Shown here piece by piece: positions 8,821 to 17,732 of a stretch of 64,000 bases of DNA. Position numbers and translations under genes: made by a program. Origin of the DNA: Coprobacter fastidiosus (GTDB taxonomy: Bacteria > Bacteroidota > Bacteroidia > Bacteroidales > Coprobacteraceae); NCBI RefSeq assembly GCF_030296935.1, contig NZ_AP028032.1, forward strand, positions 744,001 to 808,000. The letters run 5' to 3'. Every line of letters starts with the position of its first letter. The first letter of the stretch is position 1. The notes below the pieces were generated by a model. It did not search any database and had not been told where the DNA came from. It saw only the letters and a list, made by a program, of their open reading frames with translations.

Positions 8821-9089
8821 ACACGTTTATAGTCACATATACTTTAGACGATTCTACAGAATCATATCCCAAGATAAGTTCTCGCTTGAAAGACTTTCCT
8901 AAGTGGGCGAAACTGTTCGCCCGTGTATGGATAATCAGAACGTCACGCTCTTCTAAAAGGGTTCGTGATGAATTGTCTGATGTAATTGAGGGCAAAGGAA
9001 AAATTGTCGTAATCAACATTACAGACTCTGCGTGGGCTACATACGGAATCAATGATAGAATGATTGACTGGATGAAAGAGAATATATGA
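8817..9089 (+). CDS. SinR-like (Cas2-fold) small protein
   Basis: A 90-residue protein with the pattern of SinR-like ferredoxin-fold proteins: MNTFIVTYTLD at the N-terminus, a central segment of the form W-x-x-x-F-A-R-V-W-I-I-R-T, then IVVINITDSAWATYGIND and a C-terminal WMKENI. The fold is shared with CRISPR Cas2 and VapD. Members next to cas genes are Cas2, but none is present here. It is translated from a start overlapping the membrane gene. In this family the function outside CRISPR is not established; RNA cleavage is possible. Confidence 0.6.
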   Translation: MNTFIVTYTLDDSTESYPKISSRLKDFPKWAKLFARVWIIRTSRSSKRVRDELSDVIEGKGKIVVINITDSAWATYGINDRMIDWMKENI

Positions 9090-9093
9090 AACG

Positions 9094-9130
9094 AAAGGCG
9101 GTTAAGTTTTTCCCTCTGACCGTCTTTTTT
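9094..9130 (+). terminator. Rho-independent terminator
   Basis: AAAGGCGGT (9094-9102) pairs with ACCGTCTTT (9119-9127) with one wobble and is followed by a T run. It ends the + strand phage-side genes just before the convergent - strand operon. Confidence 0.75.
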
Positions 9131-9145
9131 CCTTGTTAAGTGCAA

Positions 9146-9769
9146 CTAAGTATATAAATCCCCTATTTTTTTATATACTTCATCCTCATCTCCATTTAAA
9201 ATGATTAGAGATTTTTCTGTTGAAAAAGAATCTCCAACTACATCTTGAATAAAATGATAATGTCCTTTAGTCTTTAATGAGAGATTATATTCATCAGATA
9301 AAGTACGACTATAAAAGAAACATTTCTCATTTGCGTTGGAAGGCATATCTAAAATGTCATCTGTTAAGTATTTTGCAACATCCCGTTTAAATCTAAAATG
9401 TTTAGAACATGCTTCACGCTCCTTTTTATTAACTTTTTCTGGCAAATATATAAATGGCTTTGACTTATATGAGGAAAGTATATTTGTACGAGTGCTTTTA
9501 CCCCAAAGTAACGACATCTTTAATGCAACAAATTCCTCACATAACATCTGAGCCCAATCTTCACATAATGGGAAATATACTATAGGCATTTTGACATCAT
9601 CACTATATTCCACTTCTCTATTAATGTAATAATCAATAATATTATTCAGAACACACAACAACTTTCTACCTTCTTTAGTATGTAAATTAAGAGAAGATAG
9701 TATATTCAAAAGAGCCTTGAATTCATGGCTTTCCTGTTTTGCTGTTTTTATAAAGTTGTCGTGTAACAT
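9146..9769 (-). CDS. Hypothetical partner of the NERD helicase
   Basis: A 207-residue soluble, mostly helical protein with no signal peptide or membrane helix. It starts one base after the stop of the NERD-helicase gene, so the two are surely co-transcribed and probably co-translated. No known motif is visible. Its place as the last gene of a five-gene operon with an XRE regulator, AlbA_2 protein, radical SAM enzyme and nuclease-helicase suggests a subunit or effector specific to that system. I do not recognise the family. Confidence 0.65.
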   Translation of the reverse strand: MLHDNFIKTAKQESHEFKALLNILSSLNLHTKEGRKLLCVLNNIIDYYINREVEYSDDVKMPIVYFPLCEDWAQMLCEEFVALKMSLLWGKSTRTNILSSYKSKPFIYLPEKVNKKEREACSKHFRFKRDVAKYLTDDILDMPSNANEKCFFYSRTLSDEYNLSLKTKGHYHFIQDVVGDSFSTEKSLIILNGDEDEVYKKIGDLYT

Positions 9770-9770
9770 A

Positions 9771-11423
9771 TTAATTAGATTTAAGAATAATAATGTCCAA
9801 ATTCATGATTGCCCGTGTCATACCGACATAAATTTCGAATAGAAAATTATCCCATGAACTCTTGATCTTTGAAGCTGGGATGACAAGTATTATATTGTTA
9901 TCCTCTAAACCCTTATATTTAAGTATCGTTGTAAAGGCTAACAATTCCTTAGACTTCCTTTCTATAGTTTTTTCAGATAAAACTTCAAGAAATGACTCCA
10001 TTTCTGCTATTATATCATATACTGAATCATCATCTTCATTTTCTTTATATTTAAAATCAGAATGTATCAGCAATGTTGTAGAAGAAATTTCTCCGCAATA
10101 TTGAAATAGATGTTTGGTGTGTTCTTTAATAGTTTTCTTTACTTCTCTTACATTATCATGGAAAGATATTGTAAGTCCTGCTATATCATTTCCTTTAAGA
10201 GAATCTAAATATAACTCAAAAGCTTCCTGGCAATGTTCAACTGACAATACTTTATTGGCATATTCTACAATAAGTTTATTTGTAGGAACACGTTTGTTCT
10301 CATCAAGTATGAAGCATGCTGCGTATTTTGCTATTTTATTAATATTTTCATTCAAATTTCGACTAACATTATTATATCCTTGTTCAAGATCATAAAATAC
10401 TAGATATCGTCCTTGTTTAAGACCATTGTGTTGTGAACTTAATAGTTCATTGAGCACAATATCAACACCTTTATCAATGACATCTTGTGCTTCATCAATA
10501 ATAATATAGTCATAATCTACCTTAGTAATTTTACTGAGTTCTTTGCTTAAAAGTTTGTAAACATCATATTGGCTATTATCACTTTTAATATTAAGTTCTA
10601 TATTTGTTATTTCCTTGATATAATTATTGAATGTTTTGACAGTACATGAATTTAATCGTTCTTTATCTAAATCAAGCCGAACCTTACTTGCTAGCAGTCC
10701 TGTCCAACATAGATATAACCCCTTAAGACCACTATGTCTTTTAATAAATGCTTTAGCCATAGTGGTTTTTCCTGTTCCTGGTCCACCCTCAATTAATATT
10801 CTAGGATTTTTTCTCAAACCTTCTAGAATACTTAGATTGTCAATCTGTAACCAATCCAAAACTTCGCGAAGCGAAGTTAGTGAATATTTATAACGATCTT
10901 CAATTGATGGAGCAAGTGAGTTTACAATAGACTGTAATTCTGTCTTTGATATTATACGTTTAGAGCGTTTATTTTTACGAATTACACTTAAACAGAAGTC
11001 TGCAAAAGAATTATCACTATCTTGATCTAACTTATTCCAAAGTTTATGAGAAAGGTTGATTTGAGAAGAGTCACGTGATATGTCAAGAGTACTATGAGGG
11101 AAAGCACATACATAATCAACAAATATTTGATCCTTATTTAATATCCCATTATTTAACAATGCCCATTTATAATCATGAGCTTGCTTAAATGGTGTTCTAC
11201 TCATTTCCCTTAAGACCCCTTTATAGCTATAATAAAAGAACCCCCTTATCAACTCAATTATACCACCTTTAACTTCAACAATAATTGCACCTTCTTGGCA
11301 TATAAGGAGAAAATCAATCTGTATTTCATTTTGACCTCCATATGGTATGTTGAAAGTTTTATCATACCACATATACCATGTCAAAGGACTTGCTTCACAA
11401 TCTCGTACAATACGTTCATACAT
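9771..11423 (-). CDS. NERD nuclease-SF1 helicase fusion
   Basis: A 550-residue fusion. Residues 30-90 fit a NERD nuclease domain: IDFLL (D37), then VEVKGG (E50, K52), the D...ExK core of the PD-(D/E)xK fold, then a glutamine in FKQAHDYKW. Residues about 205-550 form a superfamily 1 helicase: Walker A GGPGTGKTT (213-221), Walker B IIIDEAQD (307-314), and C-terminal motifs FTTILKYKGLEDNNIILV and YVGMTRA. It should process or cut DNA using ATP. NERD-helicase fusions occur in mobile and defence DNA. Here it is the fourth gene of an XRE-led operon, about 125 bases after the radical SAM gene. Confidence 0.85.
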   Translation of the reverse strand: MYERIVRDCEASPLTWYMWYDKTFNIPYGGQNEIQIDFLLICQEGAIIVEVKGGIIELIRGFFYYSYKGVLREMSRTPFKQAHDYKWALLNNGILNKDQIFVDYVCAFPHSTLDISRDSSQINLSHKLWNKLDQDSDNSFADFCLSVIRKNKRSKRIISKTELQSIVNSLAPSIEDRYKYSLTSLREVLDWLQIDNLSILEGLRKNPRILIEGGPGTGKTTMAKAFIKRHSGLKGLYLCWTGLLASKVRLDLDKERLNSCTVKTFNNYIKEITNIELNIKSDNSQYDVYKLLSKELSKITKVDYDYIIIDEAQDVIDKGVDIVLNELLSSQHNGLKQGRYLVFYDLEQGYNNVSRNLNENINKIAKYAACFILDENKRVPTNKLIVEYANKVLSVEHCQEAFELYLDSLKGNDIAGLTISFHDNVREVKKTIKEHTKHLFQYCGEISSTTLLIHSDFKYKENEDDDSVYDIIAEMESFLEVLSEKTIERKSKELLAFTTILKYKGLEDNNIILVIPASKIKSSWDNFLFEIYVGMTRAIMNLDIIILKSN

Positions 11424-11548
11424 ATCTTTTTCTCCCTGAAGTACATTACCACTATTGTAATTAATACCAATAGTAGAGTCAATTAGAAGAGTATCTTTAT
11501 GAGATTTAATAATGATTGCTATATTGTTGTGAGTTATTTATAATTTGA

Positions 11549-12952
11549 TTACTTCCAAAGATTTTCGTCTACAAGTTCGGACATTGAATAGTTAAACATG
11601 TCTATCAATTCTGCCCTATGATTAGGAAACATTTCTAGAACTTTTATTAGAGACTTTAATGATAAACACATTTTGACTCTATCGTAATATCCATCTCTTA
11701 TATCTTGTTCAAATTCATCGAATGTTTTTAGCTTTGGCCGTGTAGTTATTTTTAATGTCTTTTCTTCCCAATAAGATTGATTTCTATAACAAAATTGCCA
11801 AAAAGACATTTTTTTGTAAAACTGCTGCTGGTTACACCATCTGGCAATTTGGACATAAAAATTTGATACTGGGGCATTATGATAGTCTTCATGCCTCATC
11901 ACATATCCAACACATCCATATTGCATGAGTATTTTAATTCTTTGAAATAATTCCCAAATGTCTTTATAAAATATATCTACTTTTGTTGGAGACTGTTTAA
12001 AACCACAAAACAAATAGAACTTTGTACCTTTCTTTGGATTGTAACGTTTCCAGATTTTAAGTGATTTTTCAATTATCTCATGATCTTTCCAATTATCAAA
12101 AGCAAAAATAAAATCACCATGATAACGCGACCGTGATAACATTTCTGCCATTTCTTCGCCATAAGGACTTTCTGCTAACATGCGTTCATCAAGACCTTGC
12201 CGGAATTGAAATGGGCGTTTAGTCTCTATAAGTTGCTTCAGTAGTGGTCTCCAAATAGATGGGTCAGAAGCAAGAAAATTGTCATCCCATAAATAGATAT
12301 ATGGCCGAACAAGTTTTCCGTTTTTATCTTTCTCATCATCCAAGAACCATTGTAATTTAGAATATGGTAATATACAATTCTCTAGTTTATTAACACAGAA
12401 TGGACAATGTCTTACACAACCACGGGTTAAAAAACCTATTGAATATTTTTGATAATCTTTAAATTTTTCTCGTTTAAAACCTTTCTTAACTTGTTGATTA
12501 ATAAATTGATCATATAAATGATAGTAAGGCATCTGACGAGACATGCTAATCCCATACTCTTTACCTCCATGAAAGTTTCTAAGAGTATTTAGGAATTCAT
12601 CATGTTCTAATTGGTTCATATCTTGTTCACGTTTTCTACGATATTCCATTACACTTACTTCATTGGCATAAAATCCAGTTCCTCCACATTTAAACTTCTT
12701 TTCTTCCGGTGTTCCTTTTGATCGTATATATAGTTCTGGTAATTTGGTAAACGTAAAGACACAAGACAAATATATTCTTGTATAATGTAAAGTATTTGCC
12801 TGAGGATCAAGAATTAATTCAAATGGAATTCCATTATCATGGAAAAATCCTGCCAATTTTAGTAATACAAGATTTGGGTGACGCGTTCCATTATCAAGTA
12901 GATCCGCATCAATTAGTCCTATTATTTCTTGTTTTTTTGACATATTATTCAT
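11549..12952 (-). CDS. Radical SAM protein
   Basis: A 467-residue enzyme with an N-terminal segment IIGLIDADLLDNGTRHPNL resembling the cobalamin-binding-like start of B12-radical SAM proteins, and a [4Fe-4S]-binding motif GCVRHCPFC (C179-x3-C183-x2-C186). C-terminal helices follow. It should cleave S-adenosylmethionine to make a radical; the substrate is unknown. Its start overlaps the end of the AlbA_2 gene by 8 bases. I recall related proteins in phages and genomic islands without assigned function. In this operon, modification of a nucleic acid or small molecule linked to defence is a reasonable guess only. Confidence 0.75.
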   Translation of the reverse strand: MNNMSKKQEIIGLIDADLLDNGTRHPNLVLLKLAGFFHDNGIPFELILDPQANTLHYTRIYLSCVFTFTKLPELYIRSKGTPEEKKFKCGGTGFYANEVSVMEYRRKREQDMNQLEHDEFLNTLRNFHGGKEYGISMSRQMPYYHLYDQFINQQVKKGFKREKFKDYQKYSIGFLTRGCVRHCPFCVNKLENCILPYSKLQWFLDDEKDKNGKLVRPYIYLWDDNFLASDPSIWRPLLKQLIETKRPFQFRQGLDERMLAESPYGEEMAEMLSRSRYHGDFIFAFDNWKDHEIIEKSLKIWKRYNPKKGTKFYLFCGFKQSPTKVDIFYKDIWELFQRIKILMQYGCVGYVMRHEDYHNAPVSNFYVQIARWCNQQQFYKKMSFWQFCYRNQSYWEEKTLKITTRPKLKTFDEFEQDIRDGYYDRVKMCLSLKSLIKVLEMFPNHRAELIDMFNYSMSELVDENLWK

Positions 12953-14481
12953 TCATTGATTTTATAAAGGCTTTGCCTTTCTCTGTCAATACATAACCGC
13001 CTGTTTTACGCGAACCTTGATACTCAATCAAATTAAGATCTTCTGAAATAAGTTGCTTAAGGATTCTATCAATAGTAGGCATTGATATTTTTATTGCATC
13101 ATGCAAGTCTTTTCTTTTAGCTATTCCTAGTTCTGAAATCTTTAACAGGACACTTTTTATCTTATCATTTATCTTATCATCATCTGAGGAAATAAAATCA
13201 TCCCCAATCAAGACTCTATCACCAAAACCTTCTCTACAAGGAATCTCAATCAAGAAATAACTTCTCTCTTCATTTGTCTCAATCACAGCAGGAGCAGAGC
13301 CATTTCTTCTTAATTCGTCTTGTATGGTTGGGATACCGGTTCCTCTACCTTCGGACAACTGAAGTTCTTTGAGATAATCGCCCAAACGACGATTACGGTA
13401 GCGGCGTGACTTCAGACGTTCAGCCTTTTGGATAGCATCAATGCTGATGGAACGGTCCGGACCGGCATAACTAAGAATGGAAATCTTTTCTGGCTCAATC
13501 GTAATCTCAACCGGTTCTCGTTCTTGATAATCTCTATGATACAAAGCATTAACGACTGCCTCTTCAATTGCTTGATAAGGATAGTTGAAGAAGATTATAG
13601 ATTCAGCCTTGTCTTTCTGCTTAATGATACGTTTCTTGATAACATTCGTTTTGATATAGTCCAATGCCTGTTTTATCATATCGGGAACAGGGCCAACAAT
13701 CTTTGGAACCTCAATCATGTTATTGGGATTCTTAATGCAGCCCTCGGGAAAGATAACAATATCTACTTGTGTTGTCGGGAAAAATTTGGCAGGATTCTTA
13801 CAGAACATCATAGCGGCCACATTCTTGACTAGTTGACGTTCAACGGGCCCTACCAGCAGGTCCATTTGCGACAACAACTCGAACAGGGACAGCTTTTCGA
13901 AATCAGCAACCAAACGACTGTTGACTGTTTGCAAGTAATCCAGAACCAAGGCCCTTGAAATATCTGTTATCTCTATACTCTCATTACCCCTTTCATCAAA
14001 TGGAGTACGATTCGCCATCTCACGCAATTCATCCAAGACTTCACCTCTCGCCTCAATAGTATTGGTTCCACTACGAACATACCACTTACATGGCGACTGA
14101 TTACTTGCTGTAACTCGTTCACGTACATTATAAGGACGGTTCACTCCAGCTGGCACCCAAATAATTCCCGTCAATCTCCTGCATGTCGATTCGTGGCAAA
14201 TAGAATGGCTCAATCTTATGATTGAACCCAACCATATCACGTTGTATCTTATCAAGTTCCTCTATAGGAACACCTGTCACTGGCCGTTTTGCGATACCTG
14301 TGTTTTCTTCTTCTTGAACACCTACGATGATGTATCCTCCGCCAATGTTATCAAAATCATTAGCGAAAGCACAGATGGTGCGATAAATTTTATCTGGATT
14401 CCATCCTGTTTTAAACTCAATACGGGTGGATTCTATTTTACGCTTATGAAGCAAGTCTTCTATGTTTACCGGAATAGCCAT
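12945..14481 (-). pseudogene. AlbA_2 (Schlafen-like) ATP-binding regulator, frameshifted
   Basis: Two frames together give one protein. 14481-14128 encodes the N-terminal AlbA_2 domain (IESTRIEFKTGWNPDKIYRT, then FDNIGGGYIIVGVQEEE). From about 14165 the other frame continues with IIWVPAGVNRPYNVRERV, the HATPase-like region (EEAVVNALYHRDY, GRGTGIPTI) and a C-terminal winged helix. The junction falls near 14150-14170, where a few bases appear to be missing. Intact members are regulators or nucleic-acid-linked ATPases of about 480-510 residues, the length obtained if the frames are joined. A sequencing error cannot be excluded. Downstream genes in the operon are intact. Confidence 0.75.
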
Positions 14482-14491
14482 CTTGATATAC

Positions 14492-14704
14492 TTATTTAGA
14501 TTTATCCTTTTCTACATGAAGCAATTCTCTTACATCAACATCCAAAAGTTCCGCTATGCGAAATAATGTTTCCAAATCTGGTTGTGAAGCATTAGTACAC
14601 CAACGAGAAACAGATGTCACATTCCTACCAACTTGCTCAGAGAGCCATTTAGCCGTTTTATTCTTTTCAACAAGGACTATTTTAATCCTATTCAATTGCT
14701 TCAT
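14492..14704 (-). CDS. XRE-family DNA-binding regulator
   Basis: A 70-residue single-domain helix-turn-helix protein (WLSEQVGRNVTSVSRWCTNA, followed by QPDLETLFRIAELLDV). It is closely similar in layout to the other small XRE protein at 42908-43105, which precedes a restriction-modification gene. It stands 10 bases before the AlbA_2 gene and is the first gene of the - strand operon that reaches to 9146, so it likely autoregulates the operon like an R-M control protein. The identity of the fold is secure; the regulatory role is inferred. Confidence 0.85.
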   Translation of the reverse strand: MKQLNRIKIVLVEKNKTAKWLSEQVGRNVTSVSRWCTNASQPDLETLFRIAELLDVDVRELLHVEKDKSK

Positions 14705-14729
14705 AATTGAAATAATTTGTAGTTTAATG

Positions 14730-14737
14730 CAAATATA
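14730..14737 (-). promoter_or_regulatory. -7 promoter element of the XRE operon
   Basis: The - strand reads TATATTTG here, matching TAnnTTTG, 25 bases upstream of the XRE start codon. No good -33 element is seen. Confidence 0.5.
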
Positions 14738-14808
14738 TCAAAATTCAATGTGAAAAGCTAATATTGTTCAATTTATTTTGGTAAAATACCTTTCAATGAT
14801 AATTCTAT

Positions 14809-15481
14809 TCAAAAATTAACCACCATACCATTAGCCTTGTCAAGTTCATTCCAGCGAGTACAGAACAAATGTGAGTGGCGAACAGGAGGATAGTCTGCGA
14901 GCAGAGCACCAGTATTAATCAGTTCACACTTCTCGTTGATAATGCCGAATGATTCATAGTCGCTATTCTCAAACAAACGTTTAGTGCGCTTAAAGTATGT
15001 GGCACGAAGCACGGTAAATACCATATCCACGAACTTCCAACAATACACAAGGCTCATACGACATGTTACTACCCTTCAGCACCAGTTCTTTGTGCTTCAA
15101 GATACTAGCTACTACACTCTAGTTACCAACACGAACAAATGCCTACATCGGTCCATCATCTATGTTATAATAAGATATCTGAGCACCAGGCATCACTGTG
15201 AGTACAACGAACTCCTTGTCTTCAGCCTTTGCGAACGAGAGGTTGAATCAGGTATTGGATCAATGTGAGACTTGATAGCTTCGCTGATCTTCTCCGCATC
15301 ATCTTTTACGTCATCAAGACCGACCGATAGTTTTATCATTAGCAATACCCCAAATGAGTCTGCCACCAATACCATTGGCAAAGGTGCTCACACTCTTGCA
15401 CCAACTTTTCGGTTTCTTCACCTCCAGAGCCACCTTCTTATCATATTTTGTTACCCCGCCTATCAGTTGGTGAATGTCTAG
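14809..15481 (-). pseudogene. Remnant of a second AlbA_2 protein
   Basis: Scattered frames on the - strand rebuild the N-terminal half of an AlbA_2 protein. Near 15460-15350 the translation gives VTKYDKKVALEVKKPKSW and FANGIGGRLIWGIANDKT. A shift of frame then gives VGLDDVKDDAEKISEAIK and HIDPIPD (about 15330-15250). Further on (14960-14830) come ALLADYPPVRHSHLFCTRWN and ELDKANG. Several frameshifts and stops interrupt it, and the C-terminal part is missing. It is a dead gene. Its family differs from the frameshifted AlbA_2 gene upstream, so it is not a duplicate of it. Confidence 0.65.
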
Positions 15482-15560
15482 TACTTCTATTTTATATATA
15501 ACGTATTGACCTACTATTTATTTAAATGTTTAGAGTTCTATCGAACATAACGATTCCCCT

Positions 15561-16029
15561 TTATATTTTATAATATGTAGCATCTGACTCACAGAAACAA
15601 CAGATGATTACTTTACCATCAAAGTCACTCTCATGGATTGCCTTCAACGCAATCTAAGCAGCCTCTGCCTTTGGATAGCCATACACACCAGTACTAATAC
15701 AAGGGAAAGCGATACTCTTAATGCTCTTTTCCTTAGCAATGTCAAGTGCACATGAAACCAGCAACTGAGACTCGTCACCATTACCATAAAAACAGGTCCG
15801 ACGGTATGGATTACATACTTGCAAGGCAAGTTATATGCCCCTGTTATCTTACTCTGACCAGTCTCGCAACCGCAAGAGTCATGCACTCCTTCAAGAGTTC
15901 GCGACCTGCAGCACGATGAATAGCACCATCCACTCCTCCACCATCTAACAACGAGCGGTTAGCTGCATTAACGATTGCATCAACTGCCAGCTTGGTTATG
16001 CCACCAACGACGAGTTCTATCTGTTTCAT
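15561..16029 (-). pseudogene. Macro-domain (ADP-ribose-processing) gene, decayed
   Basis: From the ATG at 16029 the translation is a classic macro domain: [40 protein letters not shown], then after a frameshift near 15845 [16 protein letters not shown] and [12 protein letters not shown]. After a second shift near 15795 comes [18 protein letters not shown], a TAG, and ALKAIHESDFDGKVIICC. There are at least two frameshifts and one nonsense codon. Intact relatives (about 150-190 residues) hydrolyse O-acetyl-ADP-ribose or protein-linked ADP-ribose. It begins 12 bases after the vWA gene, so it was once the last gene of that operon. Confidence 0.8.
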
Positions 16030-16040
16030 ATACTTACCTC

Positions 16041-17732
16041 TTATTCCATATCGGTTAGAACCATACCGCAAAATTCGTTTGCATTATTTGCATTATAAAT
16101 TTTAGCGCCAATATTCTTTAATGGTTCATAGCTATGTAGAGATTTTGAACCACCAAGTAAAAATATATATAACTTATTATCATCATTCAAATAATCACGG
16201 AAATAGCTTACAGATTCATTGATATTGCCTAAGTCACCATCTGTAATCAACACGGTAACTAGATCTCTAAATCTTACGTCTAACGTTGATTTAATTCTTG
16301 AAATTGGAAACTTAGTTCCACCGTGACCATTTGTTAATAGACGCTCCCTTACGTCATCATATTTATCACTCCAATCAACGTATGCATCAATTTTATCACT
16401 AAATCCTATAAATGCAACCTTGCTTTTTGTTGATTCAAAGTATGATAAAATACCATATGATGCAAGAACAGCCTGATGCATATTAGCAGATTCCTTCATC
16501 GCAGACCCCATACTACCGGATGTATCAACGACCAACAACAAATCCATTTGTTTGCTTTCAGTACCATTATCATCATTAGATACATATTCCCACTTTTTTG
16601 TAGTCATTCCAGGAATAAGTCGTGGAGATGTCATATATGTTAACATTAAATCCAGCTCCTCTATTGGGTCACCAATTCTCCATACAGAGGGATATGTATA
16701 TGAAGACTTGTTTCCTGTATTCGAAAATTCAACAATTGGTATGATATTAGCACTTTGAACATTAAACCAAAGAACTCCCTTCTGCTTATCAGACATACCT
16801 ATAATACCAGCAATTGCTAATAGGTCGATGAACTCTTCTACAGAGGTTTCTTCTGCGAGTACTTCTATTGCTTCTTTGACTTTATCAGGATCCGCAAAAA
16901 CAAAAGCATTTCCGTGTTCATCGCCATCTTTAGGTCTACCAACACCCCATTGACCGCTCTGTTGCTGAGGTCCCTGCTGACCGCTCTGTTGCTGAGATCC
17001 TTGTTGACTACTCTGCTGGGGATTCTTTTGGTCTTCAACATATAGTTTAAAGAATATTTCTGCATATTCTTCAACTTTATCTAAAAATGACGATTTATCT
17101 TCTATGCCGTTTTTCGTGAATGAATCAGCTAATTGATGGACAATTTTTAAAAATTCAGGATCAGTTTCATTTATACCAAGATCTTCTTTCCAAATTGCCT
17201 CTTTTGTTAGAAACATTAATTTGCAATGCCTTGGACAAGCACTGATATTTGCACCTATTTTTATCCAATCGATTTCACTCTTTAAAGTTTCTTTACTATG
17301 TCTATAATAGTTTTTTGTATCAACAATAATATCAGCTGCTTGATTTGAAATTGCTCCACACGCATACTTGATATTTATACCAAGATGAGAGAAATGCTTA
17401 TAATAAACATCTCTAATTCTTTTTAGCATTCTAAAATGAGTAATTACATCAAATGGGCAACACATATAGTGCTCTATTTCATGTCTTGTAAGTACTTTTA
17501 CTTCATTCTGAAACTCATGATAACTTATAGGAAGTTTTCCGAAATTAAGATGAATCTGCCAAGTCTTATCTATAGTAATATAGTATTGCCCAGTTGAATA
17601 ATTAGCATCATCCGGCAAAAGCATTTTGACAATAGGCATAGGAATCCCCAAGGAATTGTGATACTCCTTGACGAATACATACTCAATTGCTTCTTGGGCT
17701 TTCAATCTATATGTTTCAATATCAATTGACAT
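16041..17732 (-). CDS. Zincin-like plus von Willebrand A domain protein (MoxR partner)
   Basis: A 563-residue protein. The N-terminal domain carries HEIEH (residues 84-88), a zinc-protease-type HExxH, followed by NQAADIIVD (130-138), as in the metallopeptidase-like N-terminus of DUF2201 vWA proteins. A glutamine/serine-rich linker spans about 238-260. The C-terminal vWA domain has a full MIDAS: DTSGS (D403, S405, S407), T473 in GGTKFP and D498 in LITDGD. The vWA domain binds a metal ion and partner proteins and is normally remodelled by a MoxR ATPase, encoded just upstream with an 11-base overlap. Catalytic activity of the zincin is not proven. Confidence 0.85.
   Translation of the reverse strand: MSIDIETYRLKAQEAIEYVFVKEYHNSLGIPMPIVKMLLPDDANYSTGQYYITIDKTWQIHLNFGKLPISYHEFQNEVKVLTRHEIEHYMCCPFDVITHFRMLKRIRDVYYKHFSHLGINIKYACGAISNQAADIIVDTKNYYRHSKETLKSEIDWIKIGANISACPRHCKLMFLTKEAIWKEDLGINETDPEFLKIVHQLADSFTKNGIEDKSSFLDKVEEYAEIFFKLYVEDQKNPQQSSQQGSQQQSGQQGPQQQSGQWGVGRPKDGDEHGNAFVFADPDKVKEAIEVLAEETSVEEFIDLLAIAGIIGMSDKQKGVLWFNVQSANIIPIVEFSNTGNKSSYTYPSVWRIGDPIEELDLMLTYMTSPRLIPGMTTKKWEYVSNDDNGTESKQMDLLLVVDTSGSMGSAMKESANMHQAVLASYGILSYFESTKSKVAFIGFSDKIDAYVDWSDKYDDVRERLLTNGHGGTKFPISRIKSTLDVRFRDLVTVLITDGDLGNINESVSYFRDYLNDDNKLYIFLLGGSKSLHSYEPLKNIGAKIYNANNANEFCGMVLTDME

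Noticed and set aside
8817-9089. Cas2 of a CRISPR system
   Set aside because: No cas1 or repeat array is present in the window; the protein fits the SinR-like group better.
8801-9145. 114-codon - strand frame opposite the SinR-like gene
   Set aside because: It is the shadow of the coding + strand gene and terminator and has no independent support.
16981-17030. Repeat-rich DNA in the vWA gene as a possible mobile repeat
   Set aside because: It encodes the Gln/Ser linker between two domains and keeps frame; it is ordinary low-complexity coding sequence.
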